Origin: Lumbricus rubellus
Lineage: Eukaryota; Annelida; Clitellata; Crassiclitellata; Lumbricidae
Assembly: GCA_945859605.1 (NCBI GenBank)
Contig: OX243811.1
Location: 65,163,304-65,227,303, forward strand
Direction: 5' to 3'
DNA: 64,000 nt
The translations under genes were made by a program, and so were the position numbers. The notes below the pieces were generated by a model, which was given only the letters and a program-made list of their open reading frames with translations, did no database searches and was not told where the DNA came from. Below are positions 37,166-49,065 of the stretch, piece by piece (position 1 is the stretch's first letter; the number at the start of each line of letters is the position of its first letter).

Positions 37166-37333
37166 GGTTTATCGACTAGAATGCTTTTCATTTATTGACA
37201 GTTTGTTAAATTACTCTTCATCAAGACTTCATGTATTTATATCGGGATGTGTTTTTTTTACCACAGAATGGTTTTTAGGCCTACATAATTTTCTCATGTA
37301 TTGTTCGTTTGAAATTAGAATAATAGCCTTTTA

Positions 37334-37960
37334 TAGTGGAAGAATTTTAGGAAAATCGACTCAATAAATTTTCAGGAAGTAAAGACTTAGCACAGTTGTT
37401 AAGTACACCACACTGATGAAAATGCCAAAAGTCCCCATAAATCCGAGCTGTGCTCGAGCCGCCATCTTGGAAAATGGCGGCCGAATTTCGGTTGTTTGAC
37501 AATAACTCCCGAACCGTCAGAGCTACTAAGAAATATAAAATGACAAAAATGACCCTCATTTAAAGGCAATCAAGTTTGGTATATAACATTTGTTTCTAGG
37601 ATTAAAAATAAAAATGTTACATATGATAAAGTAGTCATCATTATGTATATCATACATGTATATATACCTAGCCGTAACATTTTTATTTTTGATCCCAGAA
37701 ACAAATGTTGTATACCAAACTTCTTTGTCTTTTAATGAGGATCATTTTTACTCGTTAATATTTCTTCGTAGCTCTGACGGTTCGGGAGTTATTGTCAAAA
37801 AAACAAATTTAGGCCGCCATTTTCCAAGATGGCGGCTCGAGCACAGCTCGGATTTATGGGGACTTTTGGTATTTTCATCAGTGGGATGTACTTAACAACT
37901 GTGCCAAGTCTTTACTTCCTGAAAATTTTTTGAGTCGATTTTCCTAAAATTCTTCCACTA
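37334..37960. mobile_element. 627-bp foldback MITE, two arms of about 300 bp
   Basis: Left arm from TAGTGGAAGAATTTTAGGAA; right arm ends TTCCTAAAATTCTTCCACTA. Arms match almost throughout, including GCCGCCATCTTGGAAAATGG and its inverse, and meet near 37650. TTA flanks both sides (37331-37333 and 37961-37963). TA or TTA duplications fit Tc1/mariner or PIF/Harbinger-type MITEs; I cannot choose between them. Confidence 0.88.
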
Positions 37961-38165
37961 TTATTAATAGGCTAAAGGCTAAACTTTCTTGTTAGCCTAA
38001 AATCAGCATTTTCTAATCAGCGTTTCCCCACCAATCAGCATGATAACTTGATAAGTAAGCATTTTTACTAAGCTTAATCAGCATTTTACCTCTGGCCAAT
38101 CAGCAAATCAGCAACTATTCTATTGGTGGCCGTAAGTGGTATAGGCCTACACACATATCATGTGG

Positions 38166-39434
38166 CAGTGTTTAATCTAGTCCCCGTCCTCTGGGGGGGG
38201 GGGAATTCAGGTTTCTGGGGGGGGAGACAATTGAGCGTCCGAAGGACGCTCGTGAGGCGCGTAGCGCCGAGAGGGGGAAGGGGTATGGGGAGGGGGATTG
38301 CCCCCTCCCCATCAGAAATTTTTGGAATTTCCACATTGCAATGGCAGCATTTTATGGTGTCTTCTTAACAAAAACCTGTACTTTTTGAGAGCTTCATGAG
38401 AAATTTTTTGAATTTCCACATTGCAATGGCAGCATTTTATGGTGTCTTCTTAACGAAAACCTGTACTTTTTGAGAGCCTCATGAGAAATTTTTGGAATTT
38501 TCACATTGCAATGGCAGCATTTTATGGTGTCTTCTTAACAAAAACCTGTACTTTTTGAGAGCCTCACCAGAAACTTTTGGAATTTCCACATTGCAATGGA
38601 AGCATTTTAAGGTGTCATCTTAACAAATACCTGTACTTGTTCAGAGCCTCATGAGAAATTTTTGGAATTTCCACATTGCAATGGCAGCATTTTATGGTGT
38701 CTTCTTAACAAAAACCTGTACTTTTTGAGAGCCTCATGAGAAATTTTTGGAATTTCCACATTGCAATGGCACCATTTTATGGTGTCTTCTTAACAAAAAC
38801 CTGTACTTTTTGAGAGCCTCACCAGAAACTTTTGGAATTTCCACATTGCAATGGAAGCATTTTAAGGTGTCATCTTAACAAAAAAAACTGTACTTGCTCA
38901 GAGCCTCATCAGAAACTTTTGGAATTTCCACATTGCAATGGCAGCATTTTAAGGTGTCATCTTAACACTCATTTTAGCAGGATTGTGTGTCACATATTAT
39001 AATAGTAAATATTTACTATAGCCATATAATAGTAAATAATATTACGGTATATTATATTATATTATAACAGTTAATGTAATGCGATGATGTAAGCAGCAGC
39101 TAAAACTATTATCATTTGGCCAAATTTTTCTGGACGGATGTCATCTCTGTTTTTAGTTAGACAAAAATAGTGTTTATACAAACATATACAGTAAGTTATA
39201 CTCATTGCAACATGATAGTATCATATATTGTGTTAGTAAAATTAATAATGTCATTATTTATAATCATAATTGTAATAGTAAATAATATCACCGTATATTA
39301 TAACACTTCATGTAAAACAATGATGAAAACAGTAAAAAAAACAATATCATTTTGTCAAATTTTTCTGGGGGGGGGGAAATGTCAATCCTGGGGGGGAACT
39401 TTCCCCCCCCCAGAGACGTCTAGATTAAACACTG
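38166..39434. mobile_element. hAT-like repeat element with internal 85-bp tandem array
   Basis: Left end CAGTGTTTAATCTAG; right end, read inward, CAGTGTTTAATCTAGACG. TCATGTGG precedes the left end and recurs five bases beyond the right end, a near-perfect 8-bp duplication. Inside are palindromic GAGCGTCCGAAGGACGCTC, the 85-bp array and G/C homopolymers near both ends. Related copies lie at 28250-29302 and 41272-41505. Confidence 0.7.
38325..38960. repeat. 85-bp tandem repeat, about eight copies
   Basis: Each unit contains TTCCACATTGCAATGGCAGC, TTATGGTGTCTTCTTAAC and CTGTACTTTTTGAGAGCCTC. Two subtypes alternate (CATGAGAAATTTTTGG and CACCAGAAACTTTTGG). Non-coding. Confidence 0.92.
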
Positions 39435-40036
39435 ATGATTCATGTGGTATATGGGTAGGCTATAATATGCCTACATTTTATACATCGACGCATTTATACA
39501 CACAGAAACCCACCGGGATTTTCCACAACGACCAAGTCTTGACGGGCTTCGACGTGGTCATGGGAATTCCCCAACATCACCGAGAACTATTAAAAAATAC
39601 GCTTAATAAGCAAGTCTGAAGTAATTATAATTATTTGTGTTAAATTGTGTAAACTGTCCGTCAGTGAAGGCATTATATAGGCCTACGCGAGAGACCAAAA
39701 TCTCAGAATATTTTCAACACAGCCGGCCACAACACGGGGAAATGGAAAACGCCGCAGGAAGCCAGACTGCCAACGATACGGATGATGGACCAAAACGTGA
39801 GTTATTTTTATCGCATGCTCAAAACCATACAGCATGCTCAAAACTATGCTGAGAGAAAAATGGTCTTATTGGAGCTGCTGTTATTATAATTGTACATAGT
39901 AACATAGCCTATGTTATCCAAGCATAGACGATCAGCAGCTTGCTTCTATGATCTATCTCCAAGGTCACACGATTCCAAGGTCTGACTAGATAGCTGCTCT
40001 TCACGCTAGGTCGGCCTCCTAGCTGGAAGCCGTCTC

Positions 40037-40082
40037 GGTACAGATGCATTTCCATGGTCGACCATGGAAATGCATCTGTACC
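40037..40082. repeat. Perfect 46-bp palindrome
   Basis: GGTACAGATGCATTTCCATG begins it and CATGGAAATGCATCTGTACC ends it, with no spacer or mismatch across 46 bp. CGTCTC flanks both sides nearby. It lies in a minus-strand ORF (39909-40199) that I cannot assign. Confidence 0.95.
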
Positions 40083-40204
40083 GCCGTCTCCACTTTTTAT
40101 TTTTATTTTGTCGCAGTATAATGCAGCTGGGCTTCTTGTCCACGGCGTAGTTAGCCTACCGGTAGAATTAACGACAGACATTCGAGGCCTGCTGGGCACC
40201 CAAC

Positions 40205-40440
40205 AGGCTTAATATGTCAGATTGCGTAGTAGGTCCTTCGCTGCGCTGCTCGACTCATTGACCATGCCCAAAAAATTTGGCCCCGTTTCTACTCACTTGC
40301 GTACCATTTTGCACAGGCTTCCAGCTTCTCAATACATTTCCTATGGCACTTGCCTGCTAGTACCTTACCGAGTGTGCGTCACCCAACAGATCAGATCTTC
40401 GATCAGCCAGTGACAGCTGCTAGTCCCCAACCACATGGAA
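40205..40440 (+). pseudogene. Probable decayed LINE ORF2 C-terminal fragment
   Basis: Translates to a stretch with VSTHLRTILHRLPASQYISY, resembling the W/L-LP...R..Y motif after the reverse-transcriptase domain in CR1/L2-type LINEs. It is short, damaged and truncated at both ends. Moderate to low certainty. Confidence 0.45.
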
Positions 40441-41271
40441 TGGGATTTCGATAGTACCGTACTGTATTATTATGCTCACTTTATACTAGCTGATCAAGAC
40501 CATGCTTCTTAGCCGGGTCTGGACAGGGAGCGCTTCTGAGTAGGCATCCTGAAGAGTCGCTATAAAAGCTCCACAAATGAATGACGGAATTGTTAGGACA
40601 TTTCCTTTACAAAACAGACTTGTTAATATCTACTTTAATTTATGGAATTCACTTCAACTGTGACTCATGTCTATTGTCATAGGCTGACCATGAGAACACA
40701 GACAAGGGTGATTATTATGGCAGGAAACAAATATAATTATATAGACCCAGGCCCACAGATTCATTTGAGAATATAGACCAGGCCTATTGCTGCATGGATT
40801 TGATTATGAAGTATTATCATTAGCCTATTTAAACGGTGCTTCTAACGATCAGATCATAAATATTATGGCCCAACCTATGCGACAAACTAGAGAAACTCCC
40901 AAACATAAGATAGATAGAATATAGTATTGAGGTTACTAAGAATTATGGACAAGTCACCAATGAACAGTCAAATCAATGCATAGATTCTATTTTGAACGGG
41001 ATCCAAGACACATTAGGACTAGCTACCATGGATGTTTCGCAGTTCTCTTTACCAATAAGACCTTCTTGTTTGTTGGCAAACCTTGTGAGCTGCACCACTT
41101 TGGCAATGGTTCATAAAAAAATTTCTATGTTCTCTTTAGGTCGGAAGAGAATTGCAGATGTAGATCCAGTATCCTCAACCAAGAAGCAAAGTAAGCACTT
41201 TATTAATCAATACAGCACTGAAGAGAAGTCATTGCTGCCATTTAGTCGTAAAAATGAGTATTTGGTATATT

Positions 41272-41505
41272 ATTAATTTAACAGTAAGTTATACTTATTG
41301 TAATATGATAGTATCATATATTATAAAAGTGAATATCAACATTATAATCATGTAATAGTAAATGATAATATCACGGTATGTTATAATAGTGCATGTAGTA
41401 CAATGATGTAAACGGCAACTGAAAACTATTATAATTTTGTCAAATTTTCTGGGGAATTCTCATCCCTGGCGGGAACTTCCCCCCCAGACATCTAGACTAA
41501 ACACT
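41272..41505. repeat. Right-end fragment of the CAGTGTTTAATCTAG family
   Basis: AACAGTAAGTTATACTTATT through CAGACATCTAGACTAAACAC matches the right portions of the copies at 28-29 kb and 38-39 kb. It marks the left part of the duplicated serpin block. Confidence 0.7.
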
Positions 41506-41562
41506 GCAATGATTGGAATCTTAGCTGACCGAATTAGGAGCTTATAATTACACACCCCAACA

Positions 41563-43669
41563 GGTTCCACGACAATTGGTTCAACGACAACTCGTCCAAC
41601 GACAACTGGTTCACGGACAACTGGTACACCGACAACTGGTTCACTGAAGTAGAAGCCGGTATAATAAGAAATCGAAGCTGGATGAAGATTGTTTATTTAT
41701 AAAATAGGAGCTGGATTGATGATTTTCATTCATGTATTTCAACATGCATCCAGCTTCTAATTCAGATCTAAAAATATCTTCATCCAACTTCCATTTCTCA
41801 TGCGTTATTTTAATAAATCCAGCTTCTATTTCAGATATAAAAAACCATCATCCAGCTTATATTTCCCAAGCGTTCTGTTCATAAGTCCAGCTTCTATTTC
41901 ACCTGTAAAACGACCTTCATCCAGCTTCCATTTCTTATTAATCCGGATAAGGACAATGTAATCAATTACAGACCCATTTCCGTTCTTCCTTACTTCTCCA
42001 AGTTCTATGAAAAACTTATGTATAATCGACTCTATGGCTATGTTAAAAACTCTAACATCATTTATCCATCTCAGCATGGATTTCAACCTGGTCATTCCCC
42101 CTATATGGCCTTATTAAATATGCAGGACATGATTTCAAAGGCTATTGAAAATAATGAATACTCAGTGGGAATCTTCTTTGATCTAGCTAAAGCGTTTGAT
42201 ACGGTAGACCATAATATTTTGCTTAAAAAATTAGACAACTATGGAATTAGGGGGACTCAGCTCAGATGGTTTGCCAGCTATTTTGAGAGCCGTACACAAA
42301 GAGTTCTCTGTAATGGTGTCCTTTCTGAGCTAGGGTTGATCAAATATGGAGTTCCTCAAGGCTCCAACCTCGGACCACTCCTTTTCCTGCTTTATATTAA
42401 TGACTTGGCCAATGTCTCTCCAACAATGTTTTTTATTCTATTTGCCGATGACACCAACGTTTTTTACTCCAATGGTTCATGGCAGACGTTGTTTCAAACT
42501 GTGAACGTTGAACTATCTAGCATAGCTGTTTGGTTCCATGCAAATAAACTCACCCTTAATTTAGATAAAACCAACTTTATTTTATTTAAATCCCACCGGA
42601 AAATAAAGCCAAATGACAATCTCTGTTTGCTTATTGATGATATTTCCATCAATCAAGTTGAATCTACAAAATTCTTAGGTGTGCATATAGATCAACATTT
42701 GACCTGGAAAGTTCATATTAATCAAATTGCAACTAAAATTGCTAAAAATATTGGTATTATTTCCCGCGTTGCTTATATCTTGCCAAAGACAATTAGAATG
42801 AATTTGTATTATACCCTTGTCTACCCCTACCTCACATATTGCAACCTTGTTTGGGCATCGACATACGAATCCAGGCTTCATAAACTTGTAATCTTACAGA
42901 AGAAGGCTGTTCGTATAATTGCGGGTATTCGTAAACGGGAACACACTGGCCCTTCCTTTAATGAACTTCATCTCCTGAAAATTGACCAGATAAAGGATCT
43001 CCAAATTAGCGAGTTCTTTTTTCGACTCGAACACGGTCTCCTTCCTTCGGTATTCCAAGGTTACCTCCCTCACGCCTCTGACATCCATTCGCATTTCACT
43101 AGGAATTCATCTGCTTTTCGCCCTGTCAAAGCTCAATCTAATACTAGGCGGTTTACTATTAAATCTTATGGCACTAAAGTATGGAACACAATACCAATTG
43201 ACATTCGTCAATCGAGTAGTCTGCAGGTATTTAAAAAGAAACTTCGTGTTCTTCTACTCTCCTCCACTAATGCTACTTGAAGTGCACATGACCATGTGTA
43301 GTTAAGATTTTAGTTAAGTACTTAGTTAAGTTTGTTTCTCTATATGCTCTTGACAATATAAGCTTTTCTGCAATCTGTCATCACCTAATTTGTTTTAGTC
43401 TCTTTCTTTTAAGCTATCTTGATTAATTTTTCTTGGGACTTTTTTACTTGGGTGACCCTTCCCAGCGGGATGTCCATCCCTTTTGGGCCCCCCTTTGTAG
43501 CCAATGCATGCATGTTTTGTACTTTTATTGTTTTCTTGTTTTCTGGTTGCAATAAAGTGAATTGTATTGTATTGTATTCTATTTCAGTGGACCAGTTGTC
43601 GGTGTACCAGTTGTCCCGTGAACCAGTTGTCGTTGGACGAGTTGTCGTTGAACCAATTGTCGTGACACC
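41563..43669. mobile_element. Foldback element of 15-bp units, split by a LINE
   Basis: The left arm begins GGTTCCACGACAATTGG; the right arm, read inward, begins GGTGTCACGACAATTGG. Arms are tandem 15-bp units of the GACAACTGGTTCACG type. The duplication CCCCAACAG flanks it (41555-41563 and 43670-43678; its last base overlaps the element start). The inner layer has AGAAGCCGG and CCAGCTTCTATTTC units shared with the 23.8-kb and 33-kb elements. A LINE fragment occupies about 41947-43588. The serpin-1 flank near 29355 is the uninterrupted counterpart. Confidence 0.88.
41947..43280 (+). CDS. 5'-truncated CR1/L2-like LINE, reverse-transcriptase ORF
   Basis: The frame is open from the truncation point at about 41947 to the stop at 43280; the first ATG is 42018. 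Reverse-transcriptase motifs in order: INYRPISVLPYFSK, FFDLAKAFDTVDH, YGVPQGSNLGPLLFLLYIND and the catalytic FADDTNVF. The C-terminus has TKVWNTIPIDIRQ followed by a basic tail. Endonuclease and ORF1 are missing, so it is an incomplete retrotransposon copy. The 3' UTR ends at about 43588 with a (GTATT)n tail. QGSNLGPL has Asn where Ile or Val is usual. Confidence 0.9.
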
Positions 43670-44036
43670 CCCCAACAGGCCATTGTATTCTGTGTAGGAA
43701 TACTTTTACCAAGATTCATCAAGCTTCGGCATAATAATTAGGAATAGGCCAAAGCAATTTGGTAAGGATTTTTAATGTAAGGACTAATGAGGTAAGTTGT
43801 CTTCAAAATCCAAAACTCATGTCTAGAGTGATTCACAGCGAATGTAACCCACAGTACACGCAGGCCTAATATAAAATATAGCATTTCATGTTATATTATT
43901 TTGTCTCTGTTGTTCAAGAAGTTCTTCCGTTTGATATTTTTTCAGTCGTAAATATAGCAATTAATATAGCATTTCGTGGTTGTTAAAGAAGTTCTTCCGT
44001 TTGATTTTTTCAGTGGTAAGCATAGCCTTGACGAAG

Positions 44037-47000
44037 ACGGCTCGTGAAGAGAAGGCTTCAGTCAAGTGCGCAGACAATGGCGAACTGCTTGTGACAGCTC
44101 TGTCCAACTTCGCCCTCCAACTGTACAAAGAACAAGTAAAGGAGAAAAGCAGTGGAAATGCGTTCATGTCTCCACTCAGCATCTCTGCTGTGTTGAATAT
44201 GGCTCTTCTTGGAGCGAGAGGCAAGACCTTGGCTGAGATGAAGACTACTCTGTGTCTTGATCCTCTGAAGGATGAATCCAAACTACACCAGGCATTCAGT
44301 GACCTCATTTCTCACCTCAAGAAATGCAGTACTCACGTACCTAAATACTTCAAGGCACCACTATTCCAACTGCACATGGTAAATCGCATCTATGCAGAAG
44401 AGTCCTACAAAATCCTGGATGAGTTTAAGACATCATGCGAGAAGTACTACGATGCTGCACCACTTCCAGCCAGTTTCATGTAAGTTATTATAACTGTCTC
44501 TGTATAATTATTATCAAGACTTTAGTAAATAATTATTTTAATGCACAGGAGACAACATTTTGGACTTGGCCATAAGAACACATAATTTTTTATTCTCATT
44601 GGGAATAAGGAATGCTGAAGAAAAAGGCAAGATGAAATGTTACCATGGTTAGCCTGAAATTTTTTGTGATAGATTTAACAAATAATTTCCGCAGTGAGAT
44701 GCAATGACAGGAACCAATAGCGATCACTTACTGAGGTTTTATTTTACTGACCAGTTTATCTGCTTGCATTTCATATAAGTAATTGACATAATATTAAAAA
44801 CTATGTAACGAATATTCAAACTAAATCACAAATTATTAAACCTAACATTATAGCAGGTCAATGAGCCAGACCAAAAGGTCTAAATAGATCTACTAAGACT
44901 TGACTATATCTCATTGACATGGTTCATTCATTAACGAATTTAATGCAAAGATTCAAGAAATGCACAGTAAGACAATGAGTCGCTATTACCGTACATATAC
45001 CCGCTGTCGATCGACTGTTGTCTCGTGGCAAAATGTTTCCAAAATTGCACAGGACTGATGCATTCTTTATCCAATTACCTGCATTATTGAGATTTCCTTA
45101 AACTAAGACATTCTTCATGCGTCTTATATCATGTCATTGTAAAAGCTGTCAAACCATTATCTCTACAACAGTCTACAACGGTGATCTCAAACTCACGTCG
45201 TTATGTGGTCCACATTTTTACAATGGTTCACGGGCCGCAACATAAAAATATCATGCAAGTGAGACTATTTATGCATAATTATATCATTTCAGCATAAAAT
45301 ACTCTAATAATGATAGTTATGATCATGTACATGTGCATAATATTATAGCTTCAGTGTAGGCTTTACTCTTAAAGAAAAGTCAGTGCCGCAATTATATGAA
45401 ATGCATCAATTGTCCACTTAGTAATAGGACTACCTAAAACTAAACTTAAAACAGCTTTAAATATCAAGGTAGGCCTTTGTCTCAGAGGTAATATCAAGTG
45501 TGGTTTGCGGCTTTGCGCTACTCATCTGACAACGTTTCCCATGGCAGGCATTATGCGAGAGTATCAATGTTTGGTTTTATCTCCTGAGATGCGACCAACC
45601 GTAGGAAAACGTCACGTACCGTAGTAGGCTATAGCTTGCACACATACCTGTAACTGCAATTTTCATTAATTAATGAAGAACGATGTTCATATTAAAAAAT
45701 ATGTAGTTAGGCTACTGCCAAACATTGTCATTATGCATAGCCTACGTGTTGCAGTACTGCAGCTGCAAATTTTTGAATTTGTCTTGTGATAGAAAGCCTA
45801 GAAAGGTCTAGGATTCCGGAATAACAACTTCGTTCTAGGCCTACTTCTGCATGGTATCGCATTGAAGATCCATTAACTTCATCAGCAATCCGCATATCTA
45901 GCCTACTGTTGCAGATTCAGTATCCACAGCAAAAAGTAAGTAGAAAACAGTTCAAATTTTGGGTTAAATCGCAAAGAAACTGCAAAATTCAGGTTTTATC
46001 CAATTTCTTTCTTTTTAAAAACCCAGAAACCACATAGCTGTCGCGGGCCGCACTAATCGGGTACAAGGGCCGTGTGTTTGAGACCACTGGTCATTGGACC
46101 CAGTCGGAGATGGCAGTCCCATCAGGCAATTCCACTGATTGCTTACCTACATGTAAGAAAGTTCTTTAAGTGGTCTGGAACATGTGCTAAGTGGGAATTA
46201 CGTCATTACAACTTCAACAGTTCCATTAGCCTAATACGAAAGCGCCAGCGTCCAAGAGGTTCATTATTTGCAGTTGTGTGCTAAGTGGGAATTACGTCAT
46301 TAGGTTATATCATGAATGAAATGTCACTTTGTGACTTAGCTGCAAGAAAGTCAGTAAAATATATCGAAGTCGAGTCGCGAAAACAACGATCGACTCGACA
46401 TGCCAGAATCAACGACCTAATCGACTTGGAAGTCGATAGAGTCGACGATTTTTCGATCGACTTGACCGAGTTTCGATCGATCAACTCGATCGACTGCGGG
46501 GTATTATAGTATTACATATTGTAGATTATTATGAGTGGTTGTCGAAGAGAGCCGCAAACTAGTTGTTAATATAAGATGATTGTAGTTTGCAATTAACATA
46601 TAGTCAATCATTGAACCCAGTCGGAGAAGGCAGTCCCATCAGCCAATTTTACTGATTGCCTACCTACATGTAAGAAAGTTCTTTAACTTTAATTTTGGTT
46701 GATTAATAGATGTTCATAAACTGTTAATAAACTGTTCAAATTGATGCATATTAATGTAATTGTTCATCTGTTTTTATAGCAATGACCCAGAGAAGGAAAC
46801 AGCTAAGATCAACTCTTGGGTTCTGGAACAGACGAAACAGAAAATCAAGGACTTGATTCCACCAGGTTTCATCAATGACCTGACAAAACTCATCCTTGTT
46901 AATGTTATTTACTTCAAGAGTACTTGGCATCATACATTTAAGAAAGCAAACACAAAAGACGACGGCTTCCTGGTTTCACCGACAGAAACTCTTAAAGTAA

Positions 47001-47560
47001 AGATGATGTATCAGAAGATTGAAGATGTTTCCTATTACAAATCCAGTGACTTGCTCTGCCAAGTCCTCAAGTTGCCTTACATGGATGAAGCACTCAGCAT
47101 GTTTATCCTACTTCCCGACAAGGCTTCGACTCTTGAAGCTATGGAGGAGAGACTGACTGCAGACCATCTTCAAAACATCGATAGCGGATTTCAGCAACGT
47201 TTCGATGTGAAACTTTGGCTTCCGAAATTTAAGATCGAAGAAACTCTGGAGCTCAGCAAAGTTCTCAATAGAATGGGAATGAAGTCTCTCTTTACGGAAG
47301 GATTGGCAAATCTTTCTGGAGTTGATGGAACTCATCAGTTGCATGCATCAAAAGTCGTGCACAAGGCTTTTGTTGATGTGAATGAAAAGGGAACAGAGGC
47401 GGCTGCAGCCTCTGCCATGGACATGCGCGAGAGAGAGGCCGATGATAAGAAGATAGCGGACTTTCGTGCTGATCACCCTTTCATGTTTTTCATAAGAGAA
47501 GAAAGAACGAAAGCCATTCTGTTTATTGGAAGAGTTGTCAGACCAAAGTATCCTAAATGA
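44037..47560 (+). CDS. Serpin, copy 2, two exons, ATG start replaced by ACG
   Basis: Exons 44037-44479 and 46780-47560, same phase-2 intron as copy 1, 407 codons. The codon matching the copy-1 start is ACG, and no in-frame ATG occurs before the upstream stop at about 43962. Options are ACG initiation (A at -3, G at +4), an upstream exon supplying ATG, or loss of function. The next internal Met is about 43 codons in and would remove helix A. The body is nearly identical to copy 1, but the reactive loop reads [20 protein letters not shown] and is one residue shorter, putting Arg at the nominal P1. AATAAA signals sit at about 47690 and 47981. The leader segment GTTCTTCCGTTTGAT-TTTCAG is duplicated just upstream. 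Confidence 0.85.
44987..46511. mobile_element. Composite insertion in serpin-2 intron
   Basis: Absent from the equivalent point of the copy-1 intron (GAGTCGCTATTA then TTGTAGATTATTATGAG). The left end has ACCCGCTGTCGATCGAC and the right end GTCGATCGACTGCGGGGT, inverted. Inside are hAT-like ends near 45176 (GATCTCAAACTCACG) and 46089 (CGTGTGTTTGAGACCACTG), then a second copy of local intron sequence (CCCAGTCGGAGATGGCAGTC) at about 46098-46170. Confidence 0.6.
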
Positions 47561-48564
47561 CTTGCCCAGAAAGATGTCTAGTGAGGGGCGTTTCTTCGTA
47601 GGTCATCTGAACGGACACAGTTAATTAGTAGCTTCAGTACATTGTTTCATAGATGTAGATAATTTTGTTGCCTGATAATCAAGTAGGCCTAAATAAAAAA
47701 TAATCCTAATGGAATCAACATAAATGTATTAATAGGCCTAATTGCAAACAAAATCATTGCCAAATGAAACTTTGTTATGAAAGTGTCACAACTCACAATG
47801 CATTCTAGCCAACAGAAGATCAATTAAAGCAGGCACAAGCGCCATAGATATAACTTTATATTTAAGCCAGACTTTTTTTAAAGGTTCATTTTAAGTGCAT
47901 CGTTTCTTTCTACTGACATTATGCTACTGTTTTCCATTGCATGTATTGTTCTTGTAAATGTGTAAACATTTGTCTTGTGTTAATAAAGACTACTCACGTA
48001 CTTATGTGTCTACTTACGTCAATTCTTATGGCTCATGAAGTGATTGATTGACTGATTAGATTTAGACTTTCATAGATCGAGGTGATTTAGATAGCCTACT
48101 TCTATTTAGATATCATCTGTGCAAAATTTTGGGTAGACTAGAACCCAGAATGCACTCGATTTGGCATAAAATTCTTAAAATTGCGTCGGTTTCTGGGGCT
48201 CTGCCCCACACCCCGCTGGGGAGGTTACGACGCTCCCTATAACCCCATTCGTTGGGAGCTGCTTACCTTCTTAACATTTTCGCATTTTATACGAAACCTC
48301 CTTCACCGGTCAGACTATAGTATATAGACCGATACGGATTAGCCACAAGCAGAATTTCGATGGATTATACGTGAATCCGAAACCTGCTACGGCATAAATG
48401 CGTTCTTACACCATGATATATAGACCGTCTGATGGGGATCACTACCTGGAATAAATTAGAGACAAAGGTTTTATTGCTGTTTCTGATACATATATATATG
48501 GGCAACATTTTCTGAGAATGACACCCAATGACACCCAAAGGTAAATTTTTGGGGGGTCGCAAAA

Positions 48565-49065
48565 AATTATTTTGGGTCATTTTAGGTCAAATCAACACAT
48601 TTATCCAGGATGACCATGTCCGATTTTGATGAAAATTGGCAAGTTGGTAGAACCCAATGAGAAACTCTCAAAACCAAAGTTTTTTAATTTTGGGTCAACC
48701 GGTTTCCGAGATATGGGTCATAAATTCGACCAAAATGGTAATTTTCGGTTAAATCAACACATTGATCCGGCATGACCATGTCAAATTTTGATGAAAGTTG
48801 GCAAGGTGGTAGAACCCAATAAGAAACTCTCAAAACCAAAATGTTTTACTTTTGGGTCAACCGGTTTCCGAGATATGGGTCATAAATTCGACCCAAATGG
48901 TCATTTTAGGTTAAATCAACTCATTGATCCGGCATGACCATGTCAAATTTTGATGAAAGTTGGCAAGGTGGTAGAACCCAATGAGAAACTCTCAAAACCA
49001 AAATGTTTTACTCTTGGGTCAACCGGTTTCCGAGATATGGGTCATAAATTCGACCCAAATGGCCT
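48565..49065. repeat. 162-bp tandem repeat, three copies
   Basis: CCGAGATATGGGTCATAAAT recurs with exact 162-bp spacing (ending near 48724, 48886 and 49048), along with GGCATGACCATGTCAAATTT. An inverted, diverged piece (TTGACCCATATCTCGAACAC) appears at about 51387. Confidence 0.9.
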
